This document shows, piece after piece, positions 23,926 to 32,431 of a stretch of DNA of 64,000 nucleotides; position 1 is the stretch's first letter, and every line of letters begins with the position of its first letter. The DNA is from Streptomyces blattellae (GTDB lineage Bacteria; Actinomycetota; Actinomycetes; Streptomycetales; Streptomycetaceae): NCBI RefSeq assembly GCF_009709555.1, contig NZ_WJBG01000161.1, positions 124,001 to 188,000 of the forward strand, read 5' to 3'. Below the pieces are notes generated by a model. That model saw only the letters and a program-made list of their open reading frames with translations. It had not been told where the DNA came from and ran no database searches. The translations under genes and the position numbers were made by a program.

Positions 23926-24603
23926 ATGTTGTCGACAGGACTGCCGCAGGGGGCTGTACCCAAGCTCGAACGACCCGGGCCGCTGCGGGACCGGGTCTAT
24001 GAGGCACTGCTCGAACTCATCACCACCCGTGCCCTCCAGCCGGGCCAGCATCTGGTCGAGAGCGAACTCGCGGGGCATCTCGGCGTGTCGCGCCAGCCGG
24101 TGCGCGAGGCGCTGCAGCGGCTGAACACCGAGGGCTGGGTCGATCTGCGGCCCGCCCAGGGCGCGTTCGTGCACGAGCCGACCGAAGAGGAGGCCGACCA
24201 GCTCCTCACCGTCCGTACGCTCCTGGAGGCCGAGGCCGCCCGGCTCGCCGCAGCCAACGCGGGCAGCGCCGGCATCACCACGCTGGAGGAGCTGTGCGCT
24301 GAGGGCGAGAAGGCCGTCGCCGCGGACGACGTGGACGGGGCCGTCGCCATGAACGCCCGCTTCCACTCCACGATCATGGAGTTGGCCGGCAACGCGGTCC
24401 TCGCCGAACTCGCCGCCCAGGTCGACCGCCGCGTCCGCTGGTACTACACCCCGATCGCCCGACAGCGCGGCCGGCAGTCCTGGATCGAGCACCGGGAGCT
24501 GATCGCCGCGATCTCCGAGCGGGACGAGCAGCGCGCCACCCAGCTGATGCGCGACCACACCGAGCACACGCGGCGGTCGTACCACGCACGGGCTGAGTCC
24601 TGA
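23926..24603 (+). CDS. GntR-family regulator, FCD (FadR) subfamily
   Basis: A 225-residue regulator. The winged HTH reads ESELAGHLGVSRQPVREALQRL, ending in the typical GWVDLRPAQGAFV wing. The C-terminal FCD helical domain includes NARFHSTIMELAGN and HRELIAAI, where metal-binding histidines of the family lie. ATG at 23926 follows GAGGAGGGGG. A shared 15-base site upstream of this gene, the OFA transporter and the oxalyl-CoA decarboxylase suggests that it controls oxalate use and is autoregulated. FCD regulators usually respond to small organic acids, so oxalate, formate or an acyl-CoA is a reasonable effector. This is inference from the sites. Confidence 0.92.
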   Translation: MLSTGLPQGAVPKLERPGPLRDRVYEALLELITTRALQPGQHLVESELAGHLGVSRQPVREALQRLNTEGWVDLRPAQGAFVHEPTEEEADQLLTVRTLLEAEAARLAAANAGSAGITTLEELCAEGEKAVAADDVDGAVAMNARFHSTIMELAGNAVLAELAAQVDRRVRWYYTPIARQRGRQSWIEHRELIAAISERDEQRATQLMRDHTEHTRRSYHARAES

Positions 24604-24753
24604 AGCCTCCGGGTCCCCCACACCGGTCTTTGTCCTGTGAGTGGTGAAAGTCCGCAGCAATCTCCGCACAGATTCTTCCCAGCGTCGACGACCGCTGCTA
24701 CGTTCCCCTCGAAAGCCCGGCAACTGGTGGCCGATTGAGGCGGGGAGGGGTTC

Positions 24754-25944
24754 GTGAGACGCATGACGGCACGACCCGCGAACGCACATCAGGCCCGTCT
24801 GCTCCAGCTGCTCAGGGACGGCGGCCCCAACTCACGGGCCCAGCTGGGCGATCAGGTCGACCTGTCACGGTCCAAGCTGGCCGTGGAGGTGGACCGGCTC
24901 CTGGAGACCGGCCTCGTCGTGGCCGACGGACTCGCCGCCTCGCGCGGTGGCCGCCGCTCCCACAACGTCCGGCTGAATCCGGGACTGCGTTTCCTCGGCG
25001 TCGACATCGGCGCGACCTCGGTCGACGTCGCCGTCACCAACGCCGAGCTGGAGATCCTCGGCCATCTCAACCAGCCCATGGACGTACGCGAGGGCCCGGT
25101 CGCGGTCTTCGAGCAAGTCCTCGCCATGGCAGCCAAGTTGAGGGCCACGGGGCTCGCGGAGGGCTTCGACGGCGCCGGCATCGGCGTGCCGGGGCCGGTC
25201 CGCTACCCCGAGGGAGTGCCGGTGGCTCCGCCGATCATGCCGGGCTGGGACGGCTTCCCCGTGCGGGAGGCGCTCAGCCAGGAACTCGGCTGCCCCGTCA
25301 TGGTCGACAACGACGTGAACCTGATGGCGATGGGGGAGCAGCACGCCGGCGTCGCCCGTACCGTGGCCGACTTCCTCTGCGTCAAGATCGGTACCGGTAT
25401 CGGCTGCGGCATCGTCGTCGGCGGCACCGTCTACCGCGGTACGACGGGCAGCGCGGGCGACATCGGGCACATCCAGGCCGTGCCCGACGGCCGCCCCTGC
25501 GCCTGCGGCAACCGGGGCTGCCTGGAGGCCCACTTCAGCGGGGCCGCCCTGGCCCGGGACGCCGTGGAGGCGGCCCAGCAGGGGCGGTCGGCCGAACTCG
25601 CCTCGCGTCTTGCGGCGAACGGCACGCTGACCGCCGTGGACGTCGCCGCCGCGGCCGCCGCCGGTGACGCCACCTCCCTCGACCTGATCCGTGAGGGCGG
25701 CAACCGCGTCGGCCAGGTCATCGCCGGACTCGTCTCCTTCTTCAACCCCGGCCTGGTGGTGATCGGCGGTGGAGTGACCGGCCTCGGCCACACCCTGCTC
25801 GCCGCGCTCCGCACCCAGGTCTACCGCCAGTCGCTGCCCCTGGCGACCGGCAACCTGCCCATCGTTCTCGGGGAGCTGGGCCCCACCGCCGGAGTGATCG
25901 GCGCGGCCCGGCTCATCAGCGACCACCTGTTCTCACCCGCGTAG
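24754..25944 (+). CDS. ROK-family transcriptional regulator
   Basis: A 396-residue ROK protein with an N-terminal winged helix (NSRAQLGDQVDLSRSKLAVE) and a sugar-kinase-like C-terminal domain. The latter shows DIGATSVDVAVTN, GAGIGVPGPVRYPEG, VDNDVNLMAMGE and the zinc motif CACGNRGCLEAH. The HTH marks it as a regulator (NagC/XylR type) rather than a kinase. The start is GTG at 24754 after GGGGAGG, or ATG at 24763. It directly precedes a ribose-type ABC importer in the same direction and very likely controls it in response to the imported sugar. The stop codon lies inside the first unit of a tandem repeat. Confidence 0.92.
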   Translation: MRRMTARPANAHQARLLQLLRDGGPNSRAQLGDQVDLSRSKLAVEVDRLLETGLVVADGLAASRGGRRSHNVRLNPGLRFLGVDIGATSVDVAVTNAELEILGHLNQPMDVREGPVAVFEQVLAMAAKLRATGLAEGFDGAGIGVPGPVRYPEGVPVAPPIMPGWDGFPVREALSQELGCPVMVDNDVNLMAMGEQHAGVARTVADFLCVKIGTGIGCGIVVGGTVYRGTTGSAGDIGHIQAVPDGRPCACGNRGCLEAHFSGAALARDAVEAAQQGRSAELASRLAANGTLTAVDVAAAAAAGDATSLDLIREGGNRVGQVIAGLVSFFNPGLVVIGGGVTGLGHTLLAALRTQVYRQSLPLATGNLPIVLGELGPTAGVIGAARLISDHLFSPA

Positions 25945-26140
25945 GCAACACGTCCGTACAGCACGTAGGCAACGGCACGTCCGTACAGCACGTAGGCAAC
26001 GGCACGTCCGTACAGCACGTAGCGACAGCACGCAGGCAAACAGCACGTCCGTACAGCACGTAGGCACAAGCACGTAGGCACAAGCACGTAGGCACAGGCA
26101 CGTAGGCACAGGCACGTAGGCACAGGCACGTAGGCACAGC
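25941..26140 (+). repeat. Compound tandem repeat (27-bp and 14-bp units) after the ROK gene
   Basis: Three to four copies of a roughly 27-base unit, GGCAACGGCACGTCCGTACA followed by GCACGTA, pass into five copies of a 14-base unit, GGCACARGCACGTA. The array begins at the ROK stop codon, and the CGTAGGC containing that TAG is repeated throughout. Only about 80 bases remain before the ABC ATPase start. No gene lies here. Confidence 0.9.
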
Positions 26141-26220
26141 GATCTGCCCCGCCCTGCCCTGAACACGCGTGCCCGCACGCGCCCTGCAACCGGCCCGCAC
26201 GCCCGCCAAGGGGAAGCCAC

Positions 26221-27738
26221 ATGGCACCAGAACCTCCGCTGCTCAGCATGTCCGGCATCACCAAGTCGTTCCCCGGAGTCCGGGCCCTGGACGGCGTCGA
26301 CCTCGACGTCCAGGCCGGTGAAGTGCACTGTCTGCTCGGCCAGAACGGGGCCGGGAAGTCCACGCTGATCAAGGTGCTGGCCGGCGCCCACCAGCCGGAC
26401 ACCGGCACGATCCACTGGCGCGGCGAACCGGTCACGCTCCGCTCGCCGATCGCCGCCATGCGCCTCGGCATCGCCACCATCTACCAGGAACTCGACCTGG
26501 TGGAGCACCTGTCGGTGGCCGAGAACGTCCACCTGGGCCATGAACCCACGGCCGCCGGTTTCGTCGTACGGCGCAGAGCCGCGCGCGAGTCGACGGCCGC
26601 GCTGCTGCGGCGACTGGGGCACCCGGAGATCGACCCGGGGCGGCTGGTCGGGAAGTTGTCGGCGGCCCAGCAGCAGATCGTGTCCATGGCGCGGGCGCTC
26701 TCCCACGACGTACGGCTCATCGTGATGGACGAGCCGTCCGCCGCGCTCGACCCCGACGAGGTCGACAACCTCTTCCGGATCGTGGGTGACCTGACCTCCG
26801 ACGAGGTGGCCGTCGTCTACATCTCGCACCGCCTGGAGGAGATCCGCCGCATCGGCGACCGGGTGACCGTGCTCAAGGACGGCCGGGCGGTGGCGGGCGG
26901 GCTGCCCGCGAAGACCACACCGACACGCGAGGTCGTGGCGCTGATGACCGGGCGGAACGTCGAGTACGCCTTCCCGGACCGGCCCTCGCGCGACGTGTCC
27001 GGGAATCCTCTGCTGGAGGTGCGAGGTCTCTCCAGGGAAGGCGAGTTCGAGCCCCTCGACCTGACCGTGCACCCGGGGGAGATCGTCGGCCTGGCCGGTC
27101 TCGTCGGCTCCGGCCGCTCCGAGATCCTGGAGACGGTCTACGGCGCCCGCAGGCCGGGTTCGGGCCAGGTCCGCGTGGACGGGCGGCTGCTCAAACCCGG
27201 CAGTGTCCGGGCCGCCGTCCGCGCCGGGCTCGGCCTCGCGCCCGAGGAGCGCAAGGCGCAGGCGCTGCTGATGCTGGAGTCCGTCACCCGCAACGTGTCG
27301 GTCTCCTCCATGTCCCGCTTCTCGCGCGGCGGGTGGATGGACCGCGGCGCCGAGCTGACCGCGGCCCGGGCCGCGACACGCGAGCTGTCGCTGCGCCCCG
27401 ACAACCCGTCCGCGCCGGTCCGCACCCTGTCCGGAGGCAACCAGCAGAAAGCGGTCCTGGCCCGCTGGCTGCTGCGCGGCTGCCGGGTGCTGCTGCTCGA
27501 CGAACCGACCCGCGGCGTCGACGTCGGCGCCCGCGCCGAGCTGTACGCGGTGATCCGCCGCCTCGCCGACGAAGGCCTCGGCGTGCTGCTGGTCTCCAGC
27601 GAGGTGCCCGAGGTGCTCGGCCTCGCCGACCGCGTGCTGGTGCTGCGCGAGGGGCGTGTCGTACACGAGGCGCCCGCCCGTGAGCTCGACGAACACCGTG
27701 TACTCGACCTCGTCATGGAAGGAAGTCCGGCGTCATGA
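26221..27738 (+). CDS. Sugar ABC transporter ATP-binding protein (tandem ATPase, RbsA/MglA type)
   Basis: A 505-residue protein with two fused ATPase domains energising a ribose/galactoside-type importer. Domain 1 has Walker A GQNGAGKST, signature LSAAQQQ and Walker B LIVMDEPSAAL. Domain 2 has the usual degenerate Walker A GLVGSGRSE, signature LSGGNQQKAV and Walker B VLLLDEPTRGVD. The length is normal. ATG at 26221 follows AAGGGGAAG. Its stop overlaps the permease start by four bases. The sugar cannot be read directly; neighbouring inositol, oxidoreductase and isomerase genes point to a cyclitol or modified sugar. Confidence 0.95.
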   Translation: MAPEPPLLSMSGITKSFPGVRALDGVDLDVQAGEVHCLLGQNGAGKSTLIKVLAGAHQPDTGTIHWRGEPVTLRSPIAAMRLGIATIYQELDLVEHLSVAENVHLGHEPTAAGFVVRRRAARESTAALLRRLGHPEIDPGRLVGKLSAAQQQIVSMARALSHDVRLIVMDEPSAALDPDEVDNLFRIVGDLTSDEVAVVYISHRLEEIRRIGDRVTVLKDGRAVAGGLPAKTTPTREVVALMTGRNVEYAFPDRPSRDVSGNPLLEVRGLSREGEFEPLDLTVHPGEIVGLAGLVGSGRSEILETVYGARRPGSGQVRVDGRLLKPGSVRAAVRAGLGLAPEERKAQALLMLESVTRNVSVSSMSRFSRGGWMDRGAELTAARAATRELSLRPDNPSAPVRTLSGGNQQKAVLARWLLRGCRVLLLDEPTRGVDVGARAELYAVIRRLADEGLGVLLVSSEVPEVLGLADRVLVLREGRVVHEAPARELDEHRVLDLVMEGSPAS

Positions 27739-28754
27739 CGCAGCACGTCTCCCCGCCCCGGGACGGCACCGACAAGACGGCCCCGGTCAGCGAACCCCCC
27801 GCCTGGCGGGGGGTGTTGGCCCGCTCCGACGTCCGCACCCTCTCGCTCCTCGGCGTGCTCGCCGCGCTGATCCTGATCGGCGGCATCACCAAGCCCGACG
27901 AGTTCCTCGACACCCGCAACCTCCAACTCGTCCTCACGCAGGCCTCGGTGATCGGCGTCGTCACGGTCGGCATGACCTTCGTCATCACCTCCGGCGGCAT
28001 CGACCTCTCCGTCGGCGCGATCGTCGCCCTCGCCTCGGTCTGGGCGACCACCGTCGCCACCCAGGAGTACGGCTTCGCGGGCATCCTCTTCACCGCGGTG
28101 ATCGTCGGAGTGGGCTGCGGCCTGGTCAACGGACTGCTCATCGCGTACGGCGGGATGGTCCCGTTCATCGCCACGCTCGCCATGCTGGCCTCGGCGCGCG
28201 GGCTGGCGCTGCAAATCACCGACGGCAACACCCAGATCGTCACCGTGGAGGGAATCCTGGACCTCGGCGAGCGCGACTCGTACGTCCTCGGCGTCCCGCC
28301 GCTCGTGATGGTCTTCGCCGTCGTCACGATCATCGGCTGGCTGATCCTGAACCGCACCACCTTCGGCCGCCGCACCGTCGCCGTCGGCGGCAACGCGGAG
28401 GCCGCCCGGCTCGCCGGCATCGACGTACGCCGCCAGCGGCTGTACCTCTACCTGCTGTCCGGACTGTGCTGCGGCATCGCCGCCTTCCTGCTGATCATCC
28501 TGTCCGGCTCGGGCCAGAACACCAACGGCAACCTGTACGAGCTCGACGCCATCGCGGCCGCGATCATCGGCGGCACGCTGCTCAGCGGGGGCCGCGGCAC
28601 CATCACCGGCTCCGTGCTCGGCGTCCTGATCTTCACCACGATCACCAACATCTTCGCCCTGAACAACCTGCAGAGCGACGTCCAGCAGATCGCCAAGGGC
28701 GCGATCATCGTCGCCGCCGTGCTGGTCCAGCGCCGTACCGCGAGCACGACTTGA
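27735..28754 (+). CDS. Sugar ABC transporter permease (RbsC type)
   Basis: A 339-residue membrane permease of the BPD_transp_2 family with eight to ten hydrophobic segments. The hallmark GMTFVITSGGIDLSVGAIVA is intact, as are GNAEAARLAGI and the AIIGGTLLSGGRGTITG loop that contacts the ATPase. It starts inside the end of the ATPase gene (ATGA). Forms the translocation channel with the adjacent ATPase and lipoprotein. Confidence 0.95.
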   Translation: MTQHVSPPRDGTDKTAPVSEPPAWRGVLARSDVRTLSLLGVLAALILIGGITKPDEFLDTRNLQLVLTQASVIGVVTVGMTFVITSGGIDLSVGAIVALASVWATTVATQEYGFAGILFTAVIVGVGCGLVNGLLIAYGGMVPFIATLAMLASARGLALQITDGNTQIVTVEGILDLGERDSYVLGVPPLVMVFAVVTIIGWLILNRTTFGRRTVAVGGNAEAARLAGIDVRRQRLYLYLLSGLCCGIAAFLLIILSGSGQNTNGNLYELDAIAAAIIGGTLLSGGRGTITGSVLGVLIFTTITNIFALNNLQSDVQQIAKGAIIVAAVLVQRRTASTT

Positions 28755-28771
28755 GGAAAGGGTTCAGTGAT

Positions 28772-29812
28772 ATGTCACATCTCACCAGTCGCAGAGGACT
28801 GCTCTTCGGAGCCGCCGCCGTATCCACCGGAGCCCTCCTCGCGGGTTGCACGAGCAACGAGTCGAGCGACGACGAGCCGGCCGCGAACGACCAGCCGGCC
28901 GCCGACGACCAGCCCGGCAAGCAGGTCACCATCGGCTTCGCCGGACCGCAGGCCGACCACGGCTGGCTCAACGCGATCAACGACAACGCCAAGAGCCGGG
29001 CCGAGAGGTACTCCGACGTCACCCTGGAGATCACCGAGGGCTCCAACGACACCGCCGCGCAGATCGGCCAGATAGAGACCCTGATCAACAAGAAGGTCGA
29101 CGTCCTGGTGGTGCTGCCCGCCGACGGCAAGGCGCTCACCCAGGTCGGGTTGCAGGCGATGCGCGCGGACATCCCCGTCGTCAACCTGGACCGGATCTTC
29201 AACTCCCCGCAGGCGTACCGCTGCTGGATCGGCGGCGACAACTACGGCATGGGCCTCAACGCCGGCACCTACATCGGCGAGAAACTCAAGGGACAGTCGA
29301 ACGCCCGCGTCATCGAACTGGCCGGCCTGGACAACCTGGAGCTGACCCAGCAGCGCACCCAGGGCTTCGACGACGCGCTGAAGAACTACCCCAACATCAG
29401 GAAGGTGGCCCGTCAGGCGGCCGAGTTCACGGTGGAGTCCGGGCAGTCCAAGATGGCCCAGCTCCTCCAGGCCCAGCCGGACTTCGACGCCCTGTGGAAC
29501 CACGACGACGACCAGGGCGTGGGCGCCCTGCGCGCCATCGAGCAGGCCGGACGGGACGACTTCCTGATGGTCGGCGGGGCGGGCGCGCTCTCCGCCTTCG
29601 AGGCGATCAAGCAGGACGACGGCGTGCTGAAGGCGACCGTCCTCTACCCGCCCACCATGGCCGCGTCCGCCATCGACCTCGCCCGCGCGCTCGGCCAGGG
29701 CAAGGGCGTCGGCGGCCTCGCCGAGTTCGAGATCCCGGCCTCGCTGACGCTGTACTCGGCCGTCGTCGACAAGACCAACGTCGACCAGTACATGTCCACC
29801 GGCTTCAAGTAA
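28772..29812 (+). CDS. Sugar ABC transporter substrate-binding lipoprotein
   Basis: A 346-residue periplasmic-binding-protein-like lipoprotein (Peripla_BP_4 type). The signal has a twin-Arg start (SRRGLLFGAAAVSTGALLAGC) with the lipobox LLAGC, so it may be Tat-exported and lipid-anchored. The mature part contains the ligand-contact segments GFAGPQADHGWLN and NKKVDVLVVLPADGKALTQ. ATG at 28772 follows AGGAAAGGG. The last 15 bases of the gene and its stop are duplicated 21 bases further on, in the same frame. Confidence 0.95.
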   Translation: MSHLTSRRGLLFGAAAVSTGALLAGCTSNESSDDEPAANDQPAADDQPGKQVTIGFAGPQADHGWLNAINDNAKSRAERYSDVTLEITEGSNDTAAQIGQIETLINKKVDVLVVLPADGKALTQVGLQAMRADIPVVNLDRIFNSPQAYRCWIGGDNYGMGLNAGTYIGEKLKGQSNARVIELAGLDNLELTQQRTQGFDDALKNYPNIRKVARQAAEFTVESGQSKMAQLLQAQPDFDALWNHDDDQGVGALRAIEQAGRDDFLMVGGAGALSAFEAIKQDDGVLKATVLYPPTMAASAIDLARALGQGKGVGGLAEFEIPASLTLYSAVVDKTNVDQYMSTGFK

Positions 29813-29832
29813 GCGTTCACCGGCTTCAAGTA
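29797..29832 (+). repeat. Direct duplication of the binding-protein gene end
   Basis: CACCGGCTTCAAGTA occurs at 29797-29811 and again at 29818-29832, 21 bases apart and in the same reading frame, so the coding end TGFK plus stop is repeated as TGFK plus a second stop. Confidence 0.8.
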
Positions 29833-29919
29833 GGTGGGCTCCCGCACACCCGGGTCCGATCCGCGCACCGGGTTCGGACCCACCCCCCACCGCGCCACGA
29901 CGACGAGGAGGACCACTCC

Positions 29920-31137
29920 ATGGGACAGCCGAACCCGCCCGAGGGAGCCGGGGAAGCCGGGCCCGACAAGCCGCCGCTGCGTGTCGGCATGGTCGGGTAC
30001 GCCTTCATGGGCGCCGCCCACTCCCAGGGCTGGCGGACCGCGGGCCGTGTCTTCGATCTTCCCCTGCGCCCGGCGCTGACCGCGATCTGCGGACGGGACC
30101 CGGCCGCCGTACGCGCCGCCGCCGACCGGCACGGCTGGGCGTCGGCCGAGACCGACTGGCGGGCCCTGATCGAACGGGACGACATCGACCTCGTCGACAT
30201 CTGCACCCCCGGCGACAGCCACGCCGAGATCGCCGTCGCGGCGCTGGCCGCCGGCAAGCACGTCCTGTGCGAGAAGCCCCTCGCGAACACCGTCGAGGAA
30301 GCGCAAGCCATGACGGGCGCCGCCCAGGAGGCCCTGGGACGAGGCCGGTTGGCGATGGTCGGCTTCAACTACCGCAGGGTGCCCGCCACGGCGCTCGCCC
30401 GCCGGATGATCGCCGACGGCAAGCTCGGCAGCCTGCGGCACATCAGGGTGACGTACCTTCAGGACTGGCTCGTCGACCCGGAGTTCCCGCTCACCTGGCG
30501 GCTGCGCAAGGAACTGGCGGGCTCGGGCGCCCTCGGCGACCTGGGCGCCCACATCGTCGACCTCGCGCAGTACCTGGCGGGGGAGCAGTTGTCCGGGGTG
30601 TCCGCGCTCACCGAGACGTTCGTGCGTGAACGCCCGCTGTCGGGCGGCTCCGTGAAGGGCCTGTCCGCGGTGTCGGCCGGGGGCACCGGCCCGGTCACCG
30701 TCGACGACGCCGCCCTGTTCACCGGCCGCTTCCCCTCCGGCGCCCTCGCCTCCTTCGAAGCGACCCGGTACGCCACCGGACGCAAGAACGCCCTGCGCAT
30801 CGAACTCAACGGCGAGCGCGGCTCGCTGGCCTTCGACCTGGAACGCCTCAACGAACTCTCGTACCACGACGGTACGGAGCCCGCGACGCACGCCGGCTTC
30901 CGCCGCATCCTCGTCACCGAACCCGAACACCCCTACCTGGACGCCTGGTGGCCGCCCGGCCACGGCCTGGGCTACGAGCACACCTTCGTCCACCAGGCCC
31001 GCGACCTGGTCCGGGCCATCGCCGAGGGGCGCCAGCCGGACCCCTCCTTCGCGGACGGCCTCCAGGTGCAGCGCGTCCTGGCGGCGGTCGAGGAGAGCGC
31101 CGAGAAGAACTCCGTCTATACCCCCATCGCCGTCTGA
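29920..31137 (+). CDS. Gfo/Idh/MocA-family NAD(P)-dependent oxidoreductase
   Basis: A 405-residue sugar or cyclitol dehydrogenase. The N-terminal Rossmann motif reads MVGYAFMGAAHSQGW, followed by DICTPGDSHAEIA and the EKP signature in LCEKPLAN. The C-terminal half carries GDLGAHIVDLAQYL, the segment with the catalytic Asp/His of the family. ATG at 29920 follows GAGGAGGAC. With the importer upstream and a TIM-barrel isomerase downstream, it probably oxidises the imported sugar or inositol-like compound. Confidence 0.92.
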   Translation: MGQPNPPEGAGEAGPDKPPLRVGMVGYAFMGAAHSQGWRTAGRVFDLPLRPALTAICGRDPAAVRAAADRHGWASAETDWRALIERDDIDLVDICTPGDSHAEIAVAALAAGKHVLCEKPLANTVEEAQAMTGAAQEALGRGRLAMVGFNYRRVPATALARRMIADGKLGSLRHIRVTYLQDWLVDPEFPLTWRLRKELAGSGALGDLGAHIVDLAQYLAGEQLSGVSALTETFVRERPLSGGSVKGLSAVSAGGTGPVTVDDAALFTGRFPSGALASFEATRYATGRKNALRIELNGERGSLAFDLERLNELSYHDGTEPATHAGFRRILVTEPEHPYLDAWWPPGHGLGYEHTFVHQARDLVRAIAEGRQPDPSFADGLQVQRVLAAVEESAEKNSVYTPIAV

Positions 31138-31151
31138 GGAGGCCTCTGTCC

Positions 31152-32150
31152 ATGCCGCGGAACTTCACGCTCTTCACCGGCCAGTGGGCCGACCTCCCGC
31201 TCGAAGAGGTCTGCGGCCTGGCCCGCGACTTCGGCTACGACGGACTCGAACTGGCCTGCTGGGGCGACCACTTCGAGGTCGACAAGGCCCTCGCGGACCC
31301 GTCGTACCTCCCGTCCCGGCACGCGCTGCTCGACAAGTACGGCCTCAAGTGCTGGGCGATCTCCAACCACCTCGTCGGCCAGGCCGTCTGCGACGCCATC
31401 ATCGACGAGCGCCACCGGGCCATCCTGCCGGGCGAGGTGTGGGCCGACGGAGACCCGGAGGGGGTACGGCGACGGGCGGCGGACCGTATGAAGGACACCG
31501 CGCGTGCGGCGGCGGCCTTCGGTGTCGACACCGTCATCGGCTTCACCGGCTCCGCGATCTGGCACCTGGTCGCGATGTTCCCGCCCGCCCCCGAGCCGAT
31601 GATCGACCGCGGCTACCAGGACTTCGCCGATCGCTGGAACCCGATCCTCGACGTCTTCGACAGCGAAGGCGTGCGGTTCGCCCACGAGGTCCACCCGAGC
31701 GAGATCGCGTACGACTACTGGACAACTCATCGCGCACTGGAGGCCGTCGGCCACCGGCCCGCCTTCGGCCTGAACTTCGACCCCTCGCACTTCGTGTGGC
31801 AGGACCTCGACCCGGTCGGCTTCCTCTGGGACTTCCGCGACCGCATCTACCACGTGGACTGCAAGGAGGCCCGCAAGCGGCTCGACGGCCGCAACGGCCG
31901 CCTGGGCTCGCACCTGCCCTGGGGCGACCCGCGCCGCGGCTGGGACTTCGTGTCGGCGGGCCACGGCGACGTCCCCTGGGAGGACGTCTTCCGCATGCTC
32001 CACTCCATCGACTACCAGGGCCCCATCTCCGTGGAGTGGGAGGACGCCGGCATGGACCGGCTCCAGGGCGCACCCGAGTCCCTGACCCGCCTCAAGGCCT
32101 ACGACTTCGAGCCGCCGTCGGCCTCCTTCGACGCGGCCTTCGGCAACTGA
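31152..32150 (+). CDS. Sugar phosphate isomerase/epimerase (AP endonuclease 2-type TIM barrel)
   Basis: A 332-residue TIM-barrel isomerase. Metal-ligand segments of the family are visible: FAHEVHPSEIAYD (Glu), GLNFDPSHFVWQ (Asp, His), YHVDCKEA and the final SVEWEDAGMD (Glu). It starts 14 bases after the oxidoreductase with GAGGAGG upstream. The substrate is probably the keto product of that dehydrogenase. The stop codon lies within a degenerate first unit of a 23-base tandem repeat. Confidence 0.92.
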   Translation: MPRNFTLFTGQWADLPLEEVCGLARDFGYDGLELACWGDHFEVDKALADPSYLPSRHALLDKYGLKCWAISNHLVGQAVCDAIIDERHRAILPGEVWADGDPEGVRRRAADRMKDTARAAAAFGVDTVIGFTGSAIWHLVAMFPPAPEPMIDRGYQDFADRWNPILDVFDSEGVRFAHEVHPSEIAYDYWTTHRALEAVGHRPAFGLNFDPSHFVWQDLDPVGFLWDFRDRIYHVDCKEARKRLDGRNGRLGSHLPWGDPRRGWDFVSAGHGDVPWEDVFRMLHSIDYQGPISVEWEDAGMDRLQGAPESLTRLKAYDFEPPSASFDAAFGN

Positions 32151-32341
32151 GCCCCTGCACAAGGAGCAGCCGAGCCTCTTCACAAGGAGCAGCCGAGTCT
32201 CTGCACAAGGAGCAACCGAGCCTCTTCACAAGGAGCAGCCGAGTCTCCGCACAAGGAGCAACCGAGCCTCTTCACAAGGAGCAGCCGAGTCTCTGCACAA
32301 GGAGCAGCCGAGTCTCCGCACAAGGAGCAACCGAGTCTCTT
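32146..32341 (+). repeat. 23-bp tandem repeat carrying a Shine-Dalgarno-like AAGGAG in each unit
   Basis: Eight contiguous 23-base units (32158-32341) of CACAAGGAGCARCCGAGYCT plus three bases are followed by a partial ninth. The bases around the isomerase stop (AACTGAGCCCCTG) resemble the unit end (AACCGAGCCTCTT), so the array seems to have grown from the gene end. Every unit contains AAGGAG but no start codon follows at normal spacing. The array separates the importer operon from a secreted dehydrogenase. Confidence 0.9.
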
Positions 32342-32431
32342 CACAAAGAAGCTTCCCGACTTCTCCGGGGTGACGGCGCACCCCGGCGCAAGGCACCCGC
32401 ATGGACAACCGGCCCCATCATGGAGGCACCC

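Noticed and set aside
25941..26140. Possible CRISPR array
   Set aside because: The units are contiguous without unique spacers and no cas genes are nearby. The same holds for 32158-32341 and 59024-59123.
25933..27696. Long minus-strand frame through the ABC ATPase and the tandem repeat
   Set aside because: It is a shadow of the ATPase; the repeated Cys/Leu/Arg residues come only from reading the array.
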